Of a stretch of 64,000 nucleotides of DNA, positions 19,642-28,994 are shown one piece after another. Position 1 is the stretch's first letter. Each line of letters starts with the position of its first letter. The position numbers were made by a program, and so were the translations under genes. Below the pieces are notes generated by a model. The model worked only from the letters and a program-made list of their open reading frames with translations. It was not told the origin of the DNA and did not search any database. Origin of the DNA: Armatimonadota bacterium (GTDB lineage: Bacteria > Armatimonadota > Zipacnadia > Zipacnadales > UBA11051); NCBI GenBank assembly GCA_013178155.1, contig JABLXH010000012.1:1-64000 (forward strand). The letters run 5' to 3'.

Positions 19642-20976
19642 GTGGAGATCTTGGCTGTCCATCATCTGACAGTACTGGCCCTCGTCGGTCTCGGGCTGGT
19701 CAGCGTCTTGGCCTCGGCGTCTGCCGACTGGACACCCGGCGCACCGCGTGACGAGATCCGACCCGACTTTGCTCGCGACGCCACCGGCGGGCGGAATGGC
19801 GGCGAGGCGCTGGTGATCACCATGGACCAGCGGGAAGGGCTGCATGGCTATTGGCGGCGCGTGTTCCCGGTGACCGGCGGGCAGTGGTACCGGTTCAGCG
19901 CGTGGCGGAAGGCCGAGGGCGTGGCCAACCCCCGGCGCAGCGTGGTGGCGCGGGTGTTGTGGCAGAACGCCGACGGCAACCCGGTGCCGCTGGATAGCCC
20001 GGTGGTGGACCGCTACCTGCCCGACTGGCATGACCCGCAGGCCGAGGCGGAGCACCCCCTGGACGGGGCGACCGACGCCGCCGGTTGGACCGAGGTCAGG
20101 GGGGCCTACCGCGCACCTGGGAAGGCCACGCAGGCCCTGGTAGAGCTGGCGCTGCTGTGGGCGCCGGGGGGCAGGGTGACTTGGAGTGAGGTCAACTTCG
20201 CGGAGTGTCCGCCGGTGGCGCCGCGCCGGGTGAAGCTCGCGGCGGCGCACCTGCGCCCCAGCAGCGGGAAGTCTCCCCTGGACAACTGCCGCATGTACGA
20301 GCCGCTCATCGCCGAGGCCGGGCGCCAGGGAGTGGAGCTGCTGGTTCTGGGTGAGTGTGTCACCACCGTCGGCCTCGGCGGGACTGCCAGCGACTTCGCC
20401 GAGCCGATCCCCGGACCCTCGACCCAGTACTTCGGCGCGCTGGCTCGGCAGCATGACCTGTACCTGGTGGTGGGCCTGATGGAGCGCGCGGGGCATGTGG
20501 TCTACAACACGGCGGCGCTCATCGGCCCGGACGGCGAGCTGGCCGGGAAGTACCGCAAGGTCTGCCTGCCGCGCGATGAGATCGCGGGCGGAACAGCGCC
20601 GGGCAGCGAGTACCCGGTCTTTACGACCCGCTTCGGCCGTGTCGGCATGATGATCTGCTACGACGGCTTCTTCCCGGAAGTGACGCGCGAGCTGGCCATC
20701 AACGGGGCCGAGGTCATCGCCTGGCCGGTCTGGGGCTGCAACCCCGACCTGGCGGCAGCCCGCGCCATTGACCACCAGCTCTATATCGTCAGCAGCACCT
20801 ACGAGCCCATCGAGAGCAACTGGATGAAGTCGGCGGTGTGGGGCCCCAGCGGTGAGACCCTGGCGGTGGCGAAGGAGTGGGGCACGCTGGCTGTGGCCGA
20901 GGTGGACCTGGCCGCACCCACCCACTGGCGCTCCCTGGGCAATTTCAGGGACGAGTGGCCACGCCACCGGCCGTAG
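19642..20976 (+). CDS. Exported nitrilase-family carbon-nitrogen hydrolase with N-terminal beta-sandwich
   Basis: A 444-residue protein starting at GTG 19642 with a signal peptide-like N-terminus (about 1-28). Residues about 35-190 look like a carbohydrate-binding beta-sandwich ([34 protein letters not shown]). Residues 197-440 form a nitrilase domain with the full catalytic set: Glu238 ([10 protein letters not shown]), Lys306 (KYRKVCLP) and Cys339 ([11 protein letters not shown]). Such enzymes hydrolyse amides or nitriles, or transfer acyl groups. Most nitrilase-superfamily proteins are cytoplasmic, so an exported one with a sugar-binding-like module suggests an amide substrate on a glycan or cell-surface polymer. 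It sits in a row with the sugar-binding lipoprotein and the GHL6-like gene. Confidence 0.82.
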   Translation: MEILAVHHLTVLALVGLGLVSVLASASADWTPGAPRDEIRPDFARDATGGRNGGEALVITMDQREGLHGYWRRVFPVTGGQWYRFSAWRKAEGVANPRRSVVARVLWQNADGNPVPLDSPVVDRYLPDWHDPQAEAEHPLDGATDAAGWTEVRGAYRAPGKATQALVELALLWAPGGRVTWSEVNFAECPPVAPRRVKLAAAHLRPSSGKSPLDNCRMYEPLIAEAGRQGVELLVLGECVTTVGLGGTASDFAEPIPGPSTQYFGALARQHDLYLVVGLMERAGHVVYNTAALIGPDGELAGKYRKVCLPRDEIAGGTAPGSEYPVFTTRFGRVGMMICYDGFFPEVTRELAINGAEVIAWPVWGCNPDLAAARAIDHQLYIVSSTYEPIESNWMKSAVWGPSGETLAVAKEWGTLAVAEVDLAAPTHWRSLGNFRDEWPRHRP

Positions 20977-21050
20977 AGCTGTCAAGCGTTTCGGAGGGGT
21001 TTGTACCCCGCCCCATAGAGGCAGACACCTACGTTTCAGGAGACCATTGC

Positions 21051-23027
21051 ATGACCAACCTGCGCTTTCGCCAGATTCACCTGGACTTCCATACCAGCGA
21101 GGAGATACCGGGCATCGGCAGCGCCTTTGATGCCAATGAGTTCGCCGACACCCTGGCGGAGGCGAATGTCAACTCGGTAACCTGCTTCTCGCGCTGCCAC
21201 CACGGCTGGATCTACCACGAGACAGCCAAGTTCCCGGAGCGCAAGCACCCCCACCTCACCTGCAACCTGCTGGCAGAGCAGATCGAGGCCTGCCATGCTC
21301 GCGGTATCCGCGTGCCGATCTATGTGACAGTTCGCTGGGATCACTTCACAGCGCGCCAACACCCCGAGTGGCTGGTGGTGGATGAGAACGGCTGTTTCGT
21401 GGGAACCAAGCCCTATGAGGCGGGGTTTTACCGGCAGTTGTGCCTCAACAGCCCCTACGTGGACTTCCTTGAGGCGCAGACCGTGGAGGTTTGCGAGACG
21501 TTGCCGACGGATGGCTTTTTCTTTGACATCGTTTTCTCCACTCCGTGCAGTTGCGAGGACTGCAAGCGCGACATGCTGGCCGCGGGCATGGATCCGGCGA
21601 ACCCCCAGGAGCGGGCGCTCTTTGCCGACCAAGTGCTGCAGCGGTTCCAGGAGCGCATGACAGCAGCGGTACGTGCGCATCATCCTGAAGCAACGATCTT
21701 CTATAACTCTGGGCATGTCGGCCCACGCCACCGGCCCATCCTGCACAACTTCACCCACCTGGAGCTGGAGTCCCTGCCCGGCGGCGGGTGGGGCTACATG
21801 CATTTCCCCATTGCCCAGCGGTTCGCCCGCACTCTGGGCGTGGACACCATGGGCATGACCGGGAAGTTCCATACCACCTGGGGTGACTTCAGCAGCTTCA
21901 AGAACCCAGCAGCGCTGGAGTTTGAGTGTTTGCACATGCTGGCTCTGGGCGCCAAGTGCTCCATCGGCGACCAGCTTCACCCGACGGGCCGCATCTGCGC
22001 CGAGACCTACAAGCTCATCGGTGGGGTCTACGCGAAGGTGAAGGCGGCGGAGCCCTGGTGCGAGGGCGCCAGGCCGCTGGTGGACATCGCGCTGATGACG
22101 AGCGAGGAGTGGGTGGGCGGCGGACATGCGGGGATGCCGCCAGCAACCATCGGCGCCACGCGTATCCTGCAGGAACTGCGCCAGCAGTTCAACATCGTGG
22201 ACAGCCAGTCGGAGCTGTCAGGCTACAAGGTCGTAGTGCTGCCGGACGAGATTCCGCTGGATGAGGCGCTGACGGCCAAGCTGTCGGCTTACATCGCAGG
22301 GGGTGGGGCGGTCCTGGCCACCCACAAGTCGGGCCTGAACCCCGAGGGTAATGCTTTTGCGCTGCGAGAGCTGGGTGTGGAGTTCGTGGGCGAGGCGCGG
22401 TACTCACCGGACTTCATCGTGGCGGGGAAACTGGGCGGGCCACGGCCGGAGACCCCGGTGGTCATGTATAGTCGTGGGGTGGAGACCAGACCGCAGCCGG
22501 GGGCGGAGATCTTGAGCACGATGGTGCTGCCCTACTTCAACCGGACCTGGCGCCATTTCTGCAGCCACGGCCACACGCCGGCGGCGGGTCCCGCGGACTA
22601 CCCGGGCGCGGTCCGCAACGGCAACTGCATCTACCTGATGCATCCGGTATTCTCGCTCTATGCCCGCCGTGCGCCCAGGTGGTGCAAGGACCTGGTGGCC
22701 GGGGCCCTGGCCTTATTGCTGCCCGAGCCGCTGGTGGAGGCCCAAGGCCCCAGCACGCTGCTGCTGACACTGAATGAGCAGCCCCAGGCCGGGCGGCTGG
22801 TGCTGCACGCCCTGCATTATGTGCCGGAGCGCCGGGGGCAGGAGTTGGACACGATCGAGGACATCCTGCCAGTCTATGACGTGAAGGTGTCGGTGAGGGC
22901 GGAAAGGCCGGTGGAGCGCGTGACGCTGGAGCCACAGGGCGAGCCGCTGGAGTTCACTTTGAGGGACGGCCGGGTGGGGTTCACGATCCCCAGGATCGAG
23001 GGGCACCAACTGGTGGTGCTGGCGTAG
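21051..23027 (+). CDS. GHL6-like glycoside hydrolase with beta-galactosidase trimerisation domain
   Basis: A 658-residue protein starting at ATG 21051, seven bases after AGGAGA. The first 370 residues form a TIM-barrel of the hypothetical glycosyl hydrolase 6/alpha-fucosidase-like type (MTNLRFRQIHLDFHTSEE, CHARGIRVPIYVTVRWDHF, DGFFFDIVFSTPCSCEDCK, a candidate catalytic Asp). A flavodoxin-like beta-galactosidase trimerisation domain follows (YKVVVLPDEIPLDE, LSAYIAGGGAVLATHKSG), then a C-terminal beta domain. No signal peptide is visible, so it should act in the cytoplasm on imported oligosaccharide. It is last in the group of three carbohydrate-related genes. Confidence 0.78.
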   Translation: MTNLRFRQIHLDFHTSEEIPGIGSAFDANEFADTLAEANVNSVTCFSRCHHGWIYHETAKFPERKHPHLTCNLLAEQIEACHARGIRVPIYVTVRWDHFTARQHPEWLVVDENGCFVGTKPYEAGFYRQLCLNSPYVDFLEAQTVEVCETLPTDGFFFDIVFSTPCSCEDCKRDMLAAGMDPANPQERALFADQVLQRFQERMTAAVRAHHPEATIFYNSGHVGPRHRPILHNFTHLELESLPGGGWGYMHFPIAQRFARTLGVDTMGMTGKFHTTWGDFSSFKNPAALEFECLHMLALGAKCSIGDQLHPTGRICAETYKLIGGVYAKVKAAEPWCEGARPLVDIALMTSEEWVGGGHAGMPPATIGATRILQELRQQFNIVDSQSELSGYKVVVLPDEIPLDEALTAKLSAYIAGGGAVLATHKSGLNPEGNAFALRELGVEFVGEARYSPDFIVAGKLGGPRPETPVVMYSRGVETRPQPGAEILSTMVLPYFNRTWRHFCSHGHTPAAGPADYPGAVRNGNCIYLMHPVFSLYARRAPRWCKDLVAGALALLLPEPLVEAQGPSTLLLTLNEQPQAGRLVLHALHYVPERRGQELDTIEDILPVYDVKVSVRAERPVERVTLEPQGEPLEFTLRDGRVGFTIPRIEGHQLVVLA

Positions 23028-23059
23028 GGGGAAGCCCGTCTCAAGCAGCTTCCGAACCA

Positions 23060-23088
23060 GGGCGGGGAGGCCGGTGGCCTCCCCGCCC
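23060..23088. terminator. Hairpin between convergent genes
   Basis: A perfect 13-bp GC inverted repeat (arms 23060-23072 and 23076-23088, three-base loop) between the plus-strand glycosidase-like gene and the minus-strand 5'-nucleotidase-domain gene. No U-tract is present on either strand. Same style as the hairpin at 2419-2453. Confidence 0.5.
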
Positions 23089-23112
23089 GTGCGTCGCCAG
23101 TTGTGCGAGCAG

Positions 23113-23799
23113 CTACTCACGCACAGAGATCCGCCCAAACCCCGTCAGGGACACAGTGCCCTTCCTCTGGGCGTACTCGACAATCGTCTCTGCCAGGCCC
23201 TGTTGGCTCTGCACCTTGATCTGCTTGGCCGTGAAGATCTTGAAGTAGCCCGACCCGCCCTTCGCCAGCGAGAGCGGCATGGCGACACGGTAGGTGGCAT
23301 CATTCAGCAAGGGGTCCAGTCCCACCAGCACACTGGTGATACGCTCGCCGCGCGGCGCGGTGGGGTCGTACTGGAACGTCACCCCGGACACCTGCAGAAA
23401 GGAGGTGCTGGGCAAGGGGGCGCTGTGGACCGAACGCTCCAGGGTGTCGCGGACCTGGGCTCCGGACAGCTCCGACACCGCCCAAACCTCGTCGGGGTTG
23501 GTCAACATGGAGGCGATGCGGTCGCGCGACAGCGGCCCCGGAGCCAGCGAGCCCGCCTTGATGAAGCTGATGGCCGCGATGAAGGCGATATTCGCCTTGG
23601 AGGCATCGCGGAGGGCATCCGTGGCGAGGTCGCCGAAGCTGGTCTCCTGGGCATCGCAGTTTTCATTGGACAGCGCCGTGGTCGACTGCCCTTCGGCCTG
23701 GGCTGGCCGCGGCACCATGATCAGCACGACCCCCAGGCCGATGACCAGCACCCCTGCCAGCAACAGGGCCAGCCTAAGTCTCTTCATCATCCTCATCAC
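23113..23799 (-). CDS. Free-standing 5'-nucleotidase C-terminal domain, exported
   Basis: A 228-residue protein with a signal peptide or anchor (about 8-35) followed directly by a 5'-nucleotidase C-terminal (substrate-binding) domain: ETSFGDLATDALRDASKANIAF, GPLSRDRIASMLTNPDEV, LQVSGVTFQYDP and MPLSLAKGGSGYFKIF. The N-terminal metallophosphatase domain that performs catalysis in UshA-type enzymes is absent, and nothing upstream could encode it because prfB lies there. It may bind nucleotide or pair with a separate phosphatase. The start (ATG 23799, 23796, 23790 or 23787) overlaps the end of prfB, suggesting translational coupling. Confidence 0.75.
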   Translation of the reverse strand: MMRMMKRLRLALLLAGVLVIGLGVVLIMVPRPAQAEGQSTTALSNENCDAQETSFGDLATDALRDASKANIAFIAAISFIKAGSLAPGPLSRDRIASMLTNPDEVWAVSELSGAQVRDTLERSVHSAPLPSTSFLQVSGVTFQYDPTAPRGERITSVLVGLDPLLNDATYRVAMPLSLAKGGSGYFKIFTAKQIKVQSQQGLAETIVEYAQRKGTVSLTGFGRISVRE

Positions 23800-24896
23800 C
23801 CTCTCCCACCGCTGTCTGCAGCCAGGCGCGGATGAACTCGTCCAGTTCCCCGTTCAGCACCGCCATGACGTTGGCCGTCTCGTAGTTGGTCCGATGGTCT
23901 TTGACCATCGTGTAAGGTTGCATGACGTAGGATCGGATCTGGCTTCCCCACTCGATCTTGGCCTTTTCGCCCCGCAGAGCAGCCAAGCGTTCCTGACGCT
24001 TGCGTCGCTCGATCTCGTGGAGTCTTGCCTGCAGGATAGCCATCGCTGTCCGACGGTTGGCATGCTGCGAGCGCTCGTTTTGGCAACTCACAACGATCCC
24101 CGTCGGCAGATGGGTAATCCGCACTGCCGAGTCCGTCTTGTTCACGTGCTGCCCGCCGGCCCCGCTGGACCGGAAGGTGTCAACACGCAAGTCCTCGGGC
24201 GGGATGCTGATCTCAATGTCCTCGCCGATCTCCGGGATCACGTCCACGGAGGCGAAGCTCGTGTGCCGGCGTTTGCTGGCGTCGAAGGGTGACAACCGGA
24301 CCAGCCGGTGTACGCCGTTCTCCGCCTTCAGGTAGCCGTAAGCCAAGTTACCGACCACCCGCGCCGTGGCACTGCTGATACCGGCCTGCTCGCCGGGCAC
24401 CACCGAGACGACCGCAAACTCCATACCGTGCCGGTGGGCCCACATCTCGTACATGCGCAGGAGCATCTCCGCCCAGTCACAGGCCTCTGTGCCACCGGCT
24501 CCGGCATTGACTGAGAGGATAGCATTGCTGGCGTCGTACTTGCCGCCCAGGATGGTCTGAAACTCAAGGTCCGCCAGGCGCTTCTCGCATCGCTGGAACT
24601 CGTCGCGGATCTCGGCTTCGAGCGCCTCATCGTCGGCGTCTCCCAGCTCAGCCAGTTCGAGCAAATCCTGCAGGTCCTTCTCAAGCCCCTCCCAGGGTGC
24701 CAGGTAGTCCTCCAACTGTGAGACTTTCTGCAGGTGCTTGCGCGCGACCTCAGGGTCATCCCAAAGGTTCTGAGCTTGGGTTGCCTCCTGCAGGGTAATC
24801 AGTTCCCGCCGTTTGCCGGCCAGGTCAAAGACGATCCCCCATTTCGTGCAGGTTTGCCAGGGAACGCTTGATGCTGTCCACTACCTCGTTCATCAT
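23774..24896 (-). CDS. prfB: Peptide chain release factor 2, expressed through a +1 frameshift
   Basis: RF2 recognises UGA and UAA stops. The main frame (ending 23774) has SPF in LVRLSPFDASKR (codon recognition), SGAGGQHVNKTDSAVR with the GGQ catalytic loop, and the coiled N-terminal domain. Its first ATG in that frame would delete the normal N-terminus. Upstream, a 23-codon frame starting at ATG 24896 or 24893 (MNEVVDSIKRSL...) ends CTT TGA at 24830-24825; slipping +1 at CTT-T gives Asp-Leu-Ala-Gly-Lys-Arg-Arg-Glu-Leu and joins the main frame, making 373 residues, the usual RF2 length. A run of five Gs lies just upstream. It follows secA by 62 bases. Confidence 0.95.
24824..24842 (-). promoter_or_regulatory. 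Programmed +1 frameshift site of prfB
   Basis: Read on the minus strand: ATG GGG GAT CGT CTT TGA C. The CTT-TGA-C core is the known RF2 autoregulatory slip site; in-frame UGA is read slowly when RF2 is scarce and the P-site tRNA(Leu) slips to UUU. The Shine-Dalgarno-like GGGGG (24840-24836) is five bases from CTT, against three in Escherichia coli. Confidence 0.92.
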
Positions 24897-24958
24897 CTTC
24901 TTAGACGCCCCATCTTGCGGAATCTCTTGGAAAGTCTGGCCCGGGCCCAGCCAACATC

Positions 24959-27900
24959 TCACTTCATGCAACAAAGCTTGTACTTCTTGCCGCTGCCGCA
25001 AGGACACGGATCGTTGCGGCCTACCTTGGGCGCGGAGCGGGTGCCTGCCGCCGGTCCGGAGCCGATGCCCCCCGACCACTCCGTGGCCTGCTCGCGCAGG
25101 TCGCGCACGATAACCGCATCCTGCTCCACGCTTTCGGTGGCGCTGAATGCCTTCTGGGTCGTGCGCAGCGCGATCTGCGCCAGGAGGTGCTCAAACAGCT
25201 CGGAGGCCTCCTTCTGGTATTCGATGAGTGGGTCGCGCTGGGCGTGTCCACGCAGATGGATACCATCCCGCAACTCGTCCATGTTCAGCAGGTGCTGCAT
25301 CCAGCTCTTGTCCACCGACGACAGGAGCCAGTAGCGCTCGAGATGGCGGAACTCGCGGTGGCCGATAGTGTTTTCGCCGGGTCGGGGCTCTTCATCAAGC
25401 AGCGCAATGAACCCGGAGCGCAGGTCCGTCGCCGCCAGTTCGCGCGCCCGACTGATGGCCAGGCCCATCAGCGCTACCGGCGCCTGCTTCTCCAGGGCCT
25501 GCACCAGGCCCACCACGTCCACGCTGACACCGTCTCTACGGTCTTTCGTCAGCGCTGCCTCCGCGACCGCCTGCGCTTGCCTGATCAGCTCGGCGCTCCG
25601 ATTGGCCACTGCTTGCTCGGTCTCGACGTCTGCCTTGCGCTTGCCGGCTTCGGCCTCGCGCTCGTTCAGCCGCGCCACGACCGCCGAGGCCGCTGCTTCG
25701 ACCTCAGCGACCAGCCGGTCGGGCTCCACCGAGTCGAGGGCGTCAACGGCAAGCCGCGACAGCATATCGTGCAAGTGGCCGTGCAGGTACTCCAGCATGC
25801 CCAGGAAGTCTATCTCCGCCAGCGGCTTGCCGACCGGTGCGAAGTGGCGCAGAGCCGTCTCGATCTCCAGCTCAATGCGCAGTCGCTCGCGGCCCACATA
25901 GACCTCGCGAACCAGCCGTCGGACCTCATCGTGAAGGTCCGGGCGCGGAATGGCCAGTAGCCCTTCATGCCCGAGATCATGGGCGACACCCTCATACTCG
26001 TCGTCCAGACTGCGTACCAGGTCAGCGAGTCGCCAGGTGTTCCTGGGTTGGTCGGCGGGGCAGTGCTCAGAAAGCAGTTTGGCGACGGTCCGTTTCACCT
26101 CGTCCTGCAGCATCTCGCGGGCAGTTTCCTGGTCCACGTTCCGTCGCAGCGTCCCGTGTGGGATGGTCTTCTCGCGCAGGTAGGCCGCCAGGTCCTCATC
26201 GGCCTGAGCCATCGCCTCCAGGTCGCGCACCGCCAGAGCCACAGCGATACCGCTGCCAGACGACCGGCGGCGGACCTTTCGCCTCGCTTCATCCTCGGGC
26301 GGAGTGGAGAACACTCGCACCAGTTCGCGGTAGAGCCCCTCCAGGTCCCAGTCGTCAGGGTTACGTACCTGGCTGGCATAGGTCTCCAGAATGTTTTCGG
26401 CGGTCGTGTCTATCATGCGCAGGATGACGCTCTGGACGTTCTCGCCATCCAGCACTCGGCGCCGCTGGGCATAGATCACCGAGCGCTGGCGGTTCATGAC
26501 GTTGTCGTATTCCAGGGTGTGCTTGCGGATGCCGAAGTTGCGAGTCTCGACCTTCTCCTGGGCGCGTTCGATGGCCCGGCTGACCATCCGCGTCTCGATG
26601 GCCTCCTCCTCAGGCCACGAGTTCAGGAAGGCGCCAAACCGGTCGGGACCGAAGAGCTGCATGAGCTCGTCTTCCAGCGAGACGAAGAACCGGGAGCTTC
26701 CCGGGTCGCCCTGGCGGCCCGAACGACCACGGAGCTGGTCGTCAATGCGGCGGCTCTCATGCCGCTCGGTGCCGATGACGTGCAGTCCACCGCACTTCTT
26801 AACATACTCGTAGCGTTCAGGGAAGAAGTTCTGGCCCTTGGCCGGGTTGCGGCCGCCGAGGATGATGTCCACGCCGCGCCCGGCCATGTTCGTGGCAATC
26901 GTCACCATGCCCGGCTCGCCCGCCCGCGCGATGATCATGCCTTCCTGCTCATGGCGCTTGGCGTTGAGAACGTTAAGCTTGCTGTCATGGTTCTCATCAC
27001 CTGGCCTCAGGCCATCCGCGATGAGAGCCGCCAGTCGCTGCCGCAGGACCTCGTTCGTTGCGCCGGAGTCAGTGTTGTCAGCCAGACCAATGATCTCCAG
27101 GAAGGCGTCCAGGTTGGTCGGATCCTGCAGGTCCTCAGGCACGCCCAGGACGGCCACGATATCGCCCAACGTCGCTTGCGGCTGGTCGTCGCTGCCCTTC
27201 CCACGGCGACGTCCCTTGGCGGCGGGAGCGGCAGCCGACCGGCGCTTCAGGTGGCGAGCCTGGTCCACCAGTTGCGCGATCGGCTGGCGGAGGGTACGCA
27301 GGTAGTTCTCCCGATCATCCTTGCTGAGCTCCTTGCCGCCCCTGTGGATCCGGTGCAGAAGGATCTGGACCAGGATGTGGGTCTGCAGCCAGGTGTGCTC
27401 CAGCCGCATAGCCAGGTGCTCGGAGACCTCCACCGAGCGGGTTCCCACCAGGACTGGCTGATCGCGCAGATGGCAGTTTATGATCTCGTTGATAATGCCC
27501 CGGTACTTGGCTTCCGCGGTCTTAAAGACCGTGTCGGGGTAGTCCTTGCGAATGACAGGCCGGTTTGTGGGTACCTGAGTGACGCGGCAACCGTAGGTCT
27601 TGGTGAACTCCTGCTCCTCGGTCTTGGCGGTGCCGGTCATGCCCGCCAGCTTCTTGTAGAGCTTGAAGAAGTTCTGGTAAGTGATGCTGGCGACGGTCTG
27701 GCGCACCCGGGGAGCAAACACGCGCTCCTTGGCCTCGATGGCCTGATGGAGGCCGTCGGAGTAGCGTCGGCCCGGCTGGAGATGCCCGGTGAACTCGTCC
27801 ACGATGACCACTTCGCCGTTCATGACGACGTACTCGTCATCGCGGTCGTAGAGCTTGTGGGCCTTCAGGGCGTTGTCCACGAGCTGGGCGATCTCAATGT

Positions 27901-28783
27901 TCTCGGGGTCCACCAGTGACCCCTCAAGGTGCAGCTCCCGCTCCACGAACTCCTGGCCCGCCTCGGTCAGGGCGGCCTGGTGGTCCTTCTTGTCCCAGGT
28001 GTAGAGGGGCTCGTCCTCGGTGTGGGCGCGCAGCAGCTTGCGTACCAGGTCGTCGGCCCGACGGTAGTTCTGGGCCTCCTGCTCGGTTTCTCCGGAGATA
28101 ATCAGCGGCGTGCGGGCCTCATCAATGAGGATGCTGTCGGCCTCGTCCACGATGGCGTAGTACAGCTCCCGCTGGCGCAGATGAGCCGGGTTGACGGTCA
28201 TGTTGTCCCGCAGGTAATCAAAGCCCAGCTCGCTGTTCTCGACATAGGTGATGTCCCGGGCGTACATGGCCCGGCGTTCGCTGTCACTCATGGAGTGCTG
28301 AATGTAGCCCACCGTCAGCCCGAGGAACTCAAAGATCTGCCCCATCCACTGGGCCTGCCAGCGCACCAGGAAGTCGTTGGTGGTTACCAGATGAACGCCG
28401 CGCCCCGGCAAGGCGTTAGCATAGAGTGCCAGGGTGGCCGTCAGGGTCTTGCCCTCACCCGTCTTCATCTCGGCGATCTTGCCGTCATGCAGGATCATCC
28501 CGCCAATGAGCTGGACGTCATAGTGGCGCTCACCCAGCACCCGCCGCGCCGCTTCGCGACACACGGCGAAGGTCTCGTGGAGCATGTCCTCGAGGTCCTC
28601 GCCCCGAGCCAGGCGCTGGCGGAACTCGACGGTCTTGGCGGCCAGCTCCTCGTCTGACAGCGCCTGCATCTGGGGTTCCAGGGCCGTTATCTCGGCCGCC
28701 CGCCGGCGGTAGCGCGCGATCTCGCGGGCGTTGGGATCAACGATGTTCTTGACTGCGGCAAGGGGTGCGACCATAGACAGCAA
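24959..28783 (-). CDS. secA: SecA preprotein translocase ATPase, enlarged
   Basis: The motor that drives unfolded proteins through SecYEG. Motifs: IGGMILHDGKIAEMKTGEGKT (Walker A, about 106-113), VDEADSILIDEARTPLIISG (DEAD box), MTGTAKTEEQEF, and NMAGRGVDIILGG in the second nucleotide-binding domain. The C-terminus is the metal-binding SEC-C tail RNDPCPCGSGKKYKLCCMK. At up to 1274 residues it exceeds the usual 800-950. About 140 residues (463-601) are inserted between GTRSVEVSEHLAMRLE and NVLNAKRHEQE, where most SecAs have about ten, and the helical region is also long. Start is TTG 28783 or, more likely, ATG 28774. Confidence 0.95.
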   Translation of the reverse strand: MLSMVAPLAAVKNIVDPNAREIARYRRRAAEITALEPQMQALSDEELAAKTVEFRQRLARGEDLEDMLHETFAVCREAARRVLGERHYDVQLIGGMILHDGKIAEMKTGEGKTLTATLALYANALPGRGVHLVTTNDFLVRWQAQWMGQIFEFLGLTVGYIQHSMSDSERRAMYARDITYVENSELGFDYLRDNMTVNPAHLRQRELYYAIVDEADSILIDEARTPLIISGETEQEAQNYRRADDLVRKLLRAHTEDEPLYTWDKKDHQAALTEAGQEFVERELHLEGSLVDPENIEIAQLVDNALKAHKLYDRDDEYVVMNGEVVIVDEFTGHLQPGRRYSDGLHQAIEAKERVFAPRVRQTVASITYQNFFKLYKKLAGMTGTAKTEEQEFTKTYGCRVTQVPTNRPVIRKDYPDTVFKTAEAKYRGIINEIINCHLRDQPVLVGTRSVEVSEHLAMRLEHTWLQTHILVQILLHRIHRGGKELSKDDRENYLRTLRQPIAQLVDQARHLKRRSAAAPAAKGRRRGKGSDDQPQATLGDIVAVLGVPEDLQDPTNLDAFLEIIGLADNTDSGATNEVLRQRLAALIADGLRPGDENHDSKLNVLNAKRHEQEGMIIARAGEPGMVTIATNMAGRGVDIILGGRNPAKGQNFFPERYEYVKKCGGLHVIGTERHESRRIDDQLRGRSGRQGDPGSSRFFVSLEDELMQLFGPDRFGAFLNSWPEEEAIETRMVSRAIERAQEKVETRNFGIRKHTLEYDNVMNRQRSVIYAQRRRVLDGENVQSVILRMIDTTAENILETYASQVRNPDDWDLEGLYRELVRVFSTPPEDEARRKVRRRSSGSGIAVALAVRDLEAMAQADEDLAAYLREKTIPHGTLRRNVDQETAREMLQDEVKRTVAKLLSEHCPADQPRNTWRLADLVRSLDDEYEGVAHDLGHEGLLAIPRPDLHDEVRRLVREVYVGRERLRIELEIETALRHFAPVGKPLAEIDFLGMLEYLHGHLHDMLSRLAVDALDSVEPDRLVAEVEAAASAVVARLNEREAEAGKRKADVETEQAVANRSAELIRQAQAVAEAALTKDRRDGVSVDVVGLVQALEKQAPVALMGLAISRARELAATDLRSGFIALLDEEPRPGENTIGHREFRHLERYWLLSSVDKSWMQHLLNMDELRDGIHLRGHAQRDPLIEYQKEASELFEHLLAQIALRTTQKAFSATESVEQDAVIVRDLREQATEWSGGIGSGPAAGTRSAPKVGRNDPCPCGSGKKYKLCCMK

Positions 28784-28888
28784 TCACCATCCAATAGCAC
28801 ATCTGCTCGGGGCCCCGGCTGACCTTGCGGCCGGGCATCGGGCGGACAGCAAACACGGGCCGCTTCGCGCCACGAACCGGCCGAGTTC

Positions 28889-28917
28889 ATTATAGTATAA
28901 CGTCACACCGCAGGGAA
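28889..28917 (-). promoter_or_regulatory. Possible secA promoter
   Basis: A perfect -10 TATAAT on the minus strand (28889-28894) lies about 115 bases before the secA ATG in the 211-base gap behind lptD. The -35 at 17-base spacing is TTCCCT (28912-28917), a poor match. The rest of the gap shows nothing recognisable. Confidence 0.4.
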
Positions 28918-28994
28918 AGGTTTGGCCGTGGTCCCACACGCCGCTGGCCTCGCTGCCCAGTCCAGGCGTGCCTGACGGTCCGGCGGGACGGACG

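Noticed and set aside
17803-20985. A 1060-codon open frame on the minus strand
   Set aside because: It lies wholly antisense to rsmE, the sugar-binding lipoprotein and the nitrilase-like gene, all of which have clear family motifs. The translation is rich in Arg/His/Gln repeats with no domain; it is a GC-bias shadow.
23774-24715. prfB read as a shortened or broken gene
   Set aside because: The missing N-terminus is encoded upstream and joined by the canonical frameshift site, so the gene is intact.
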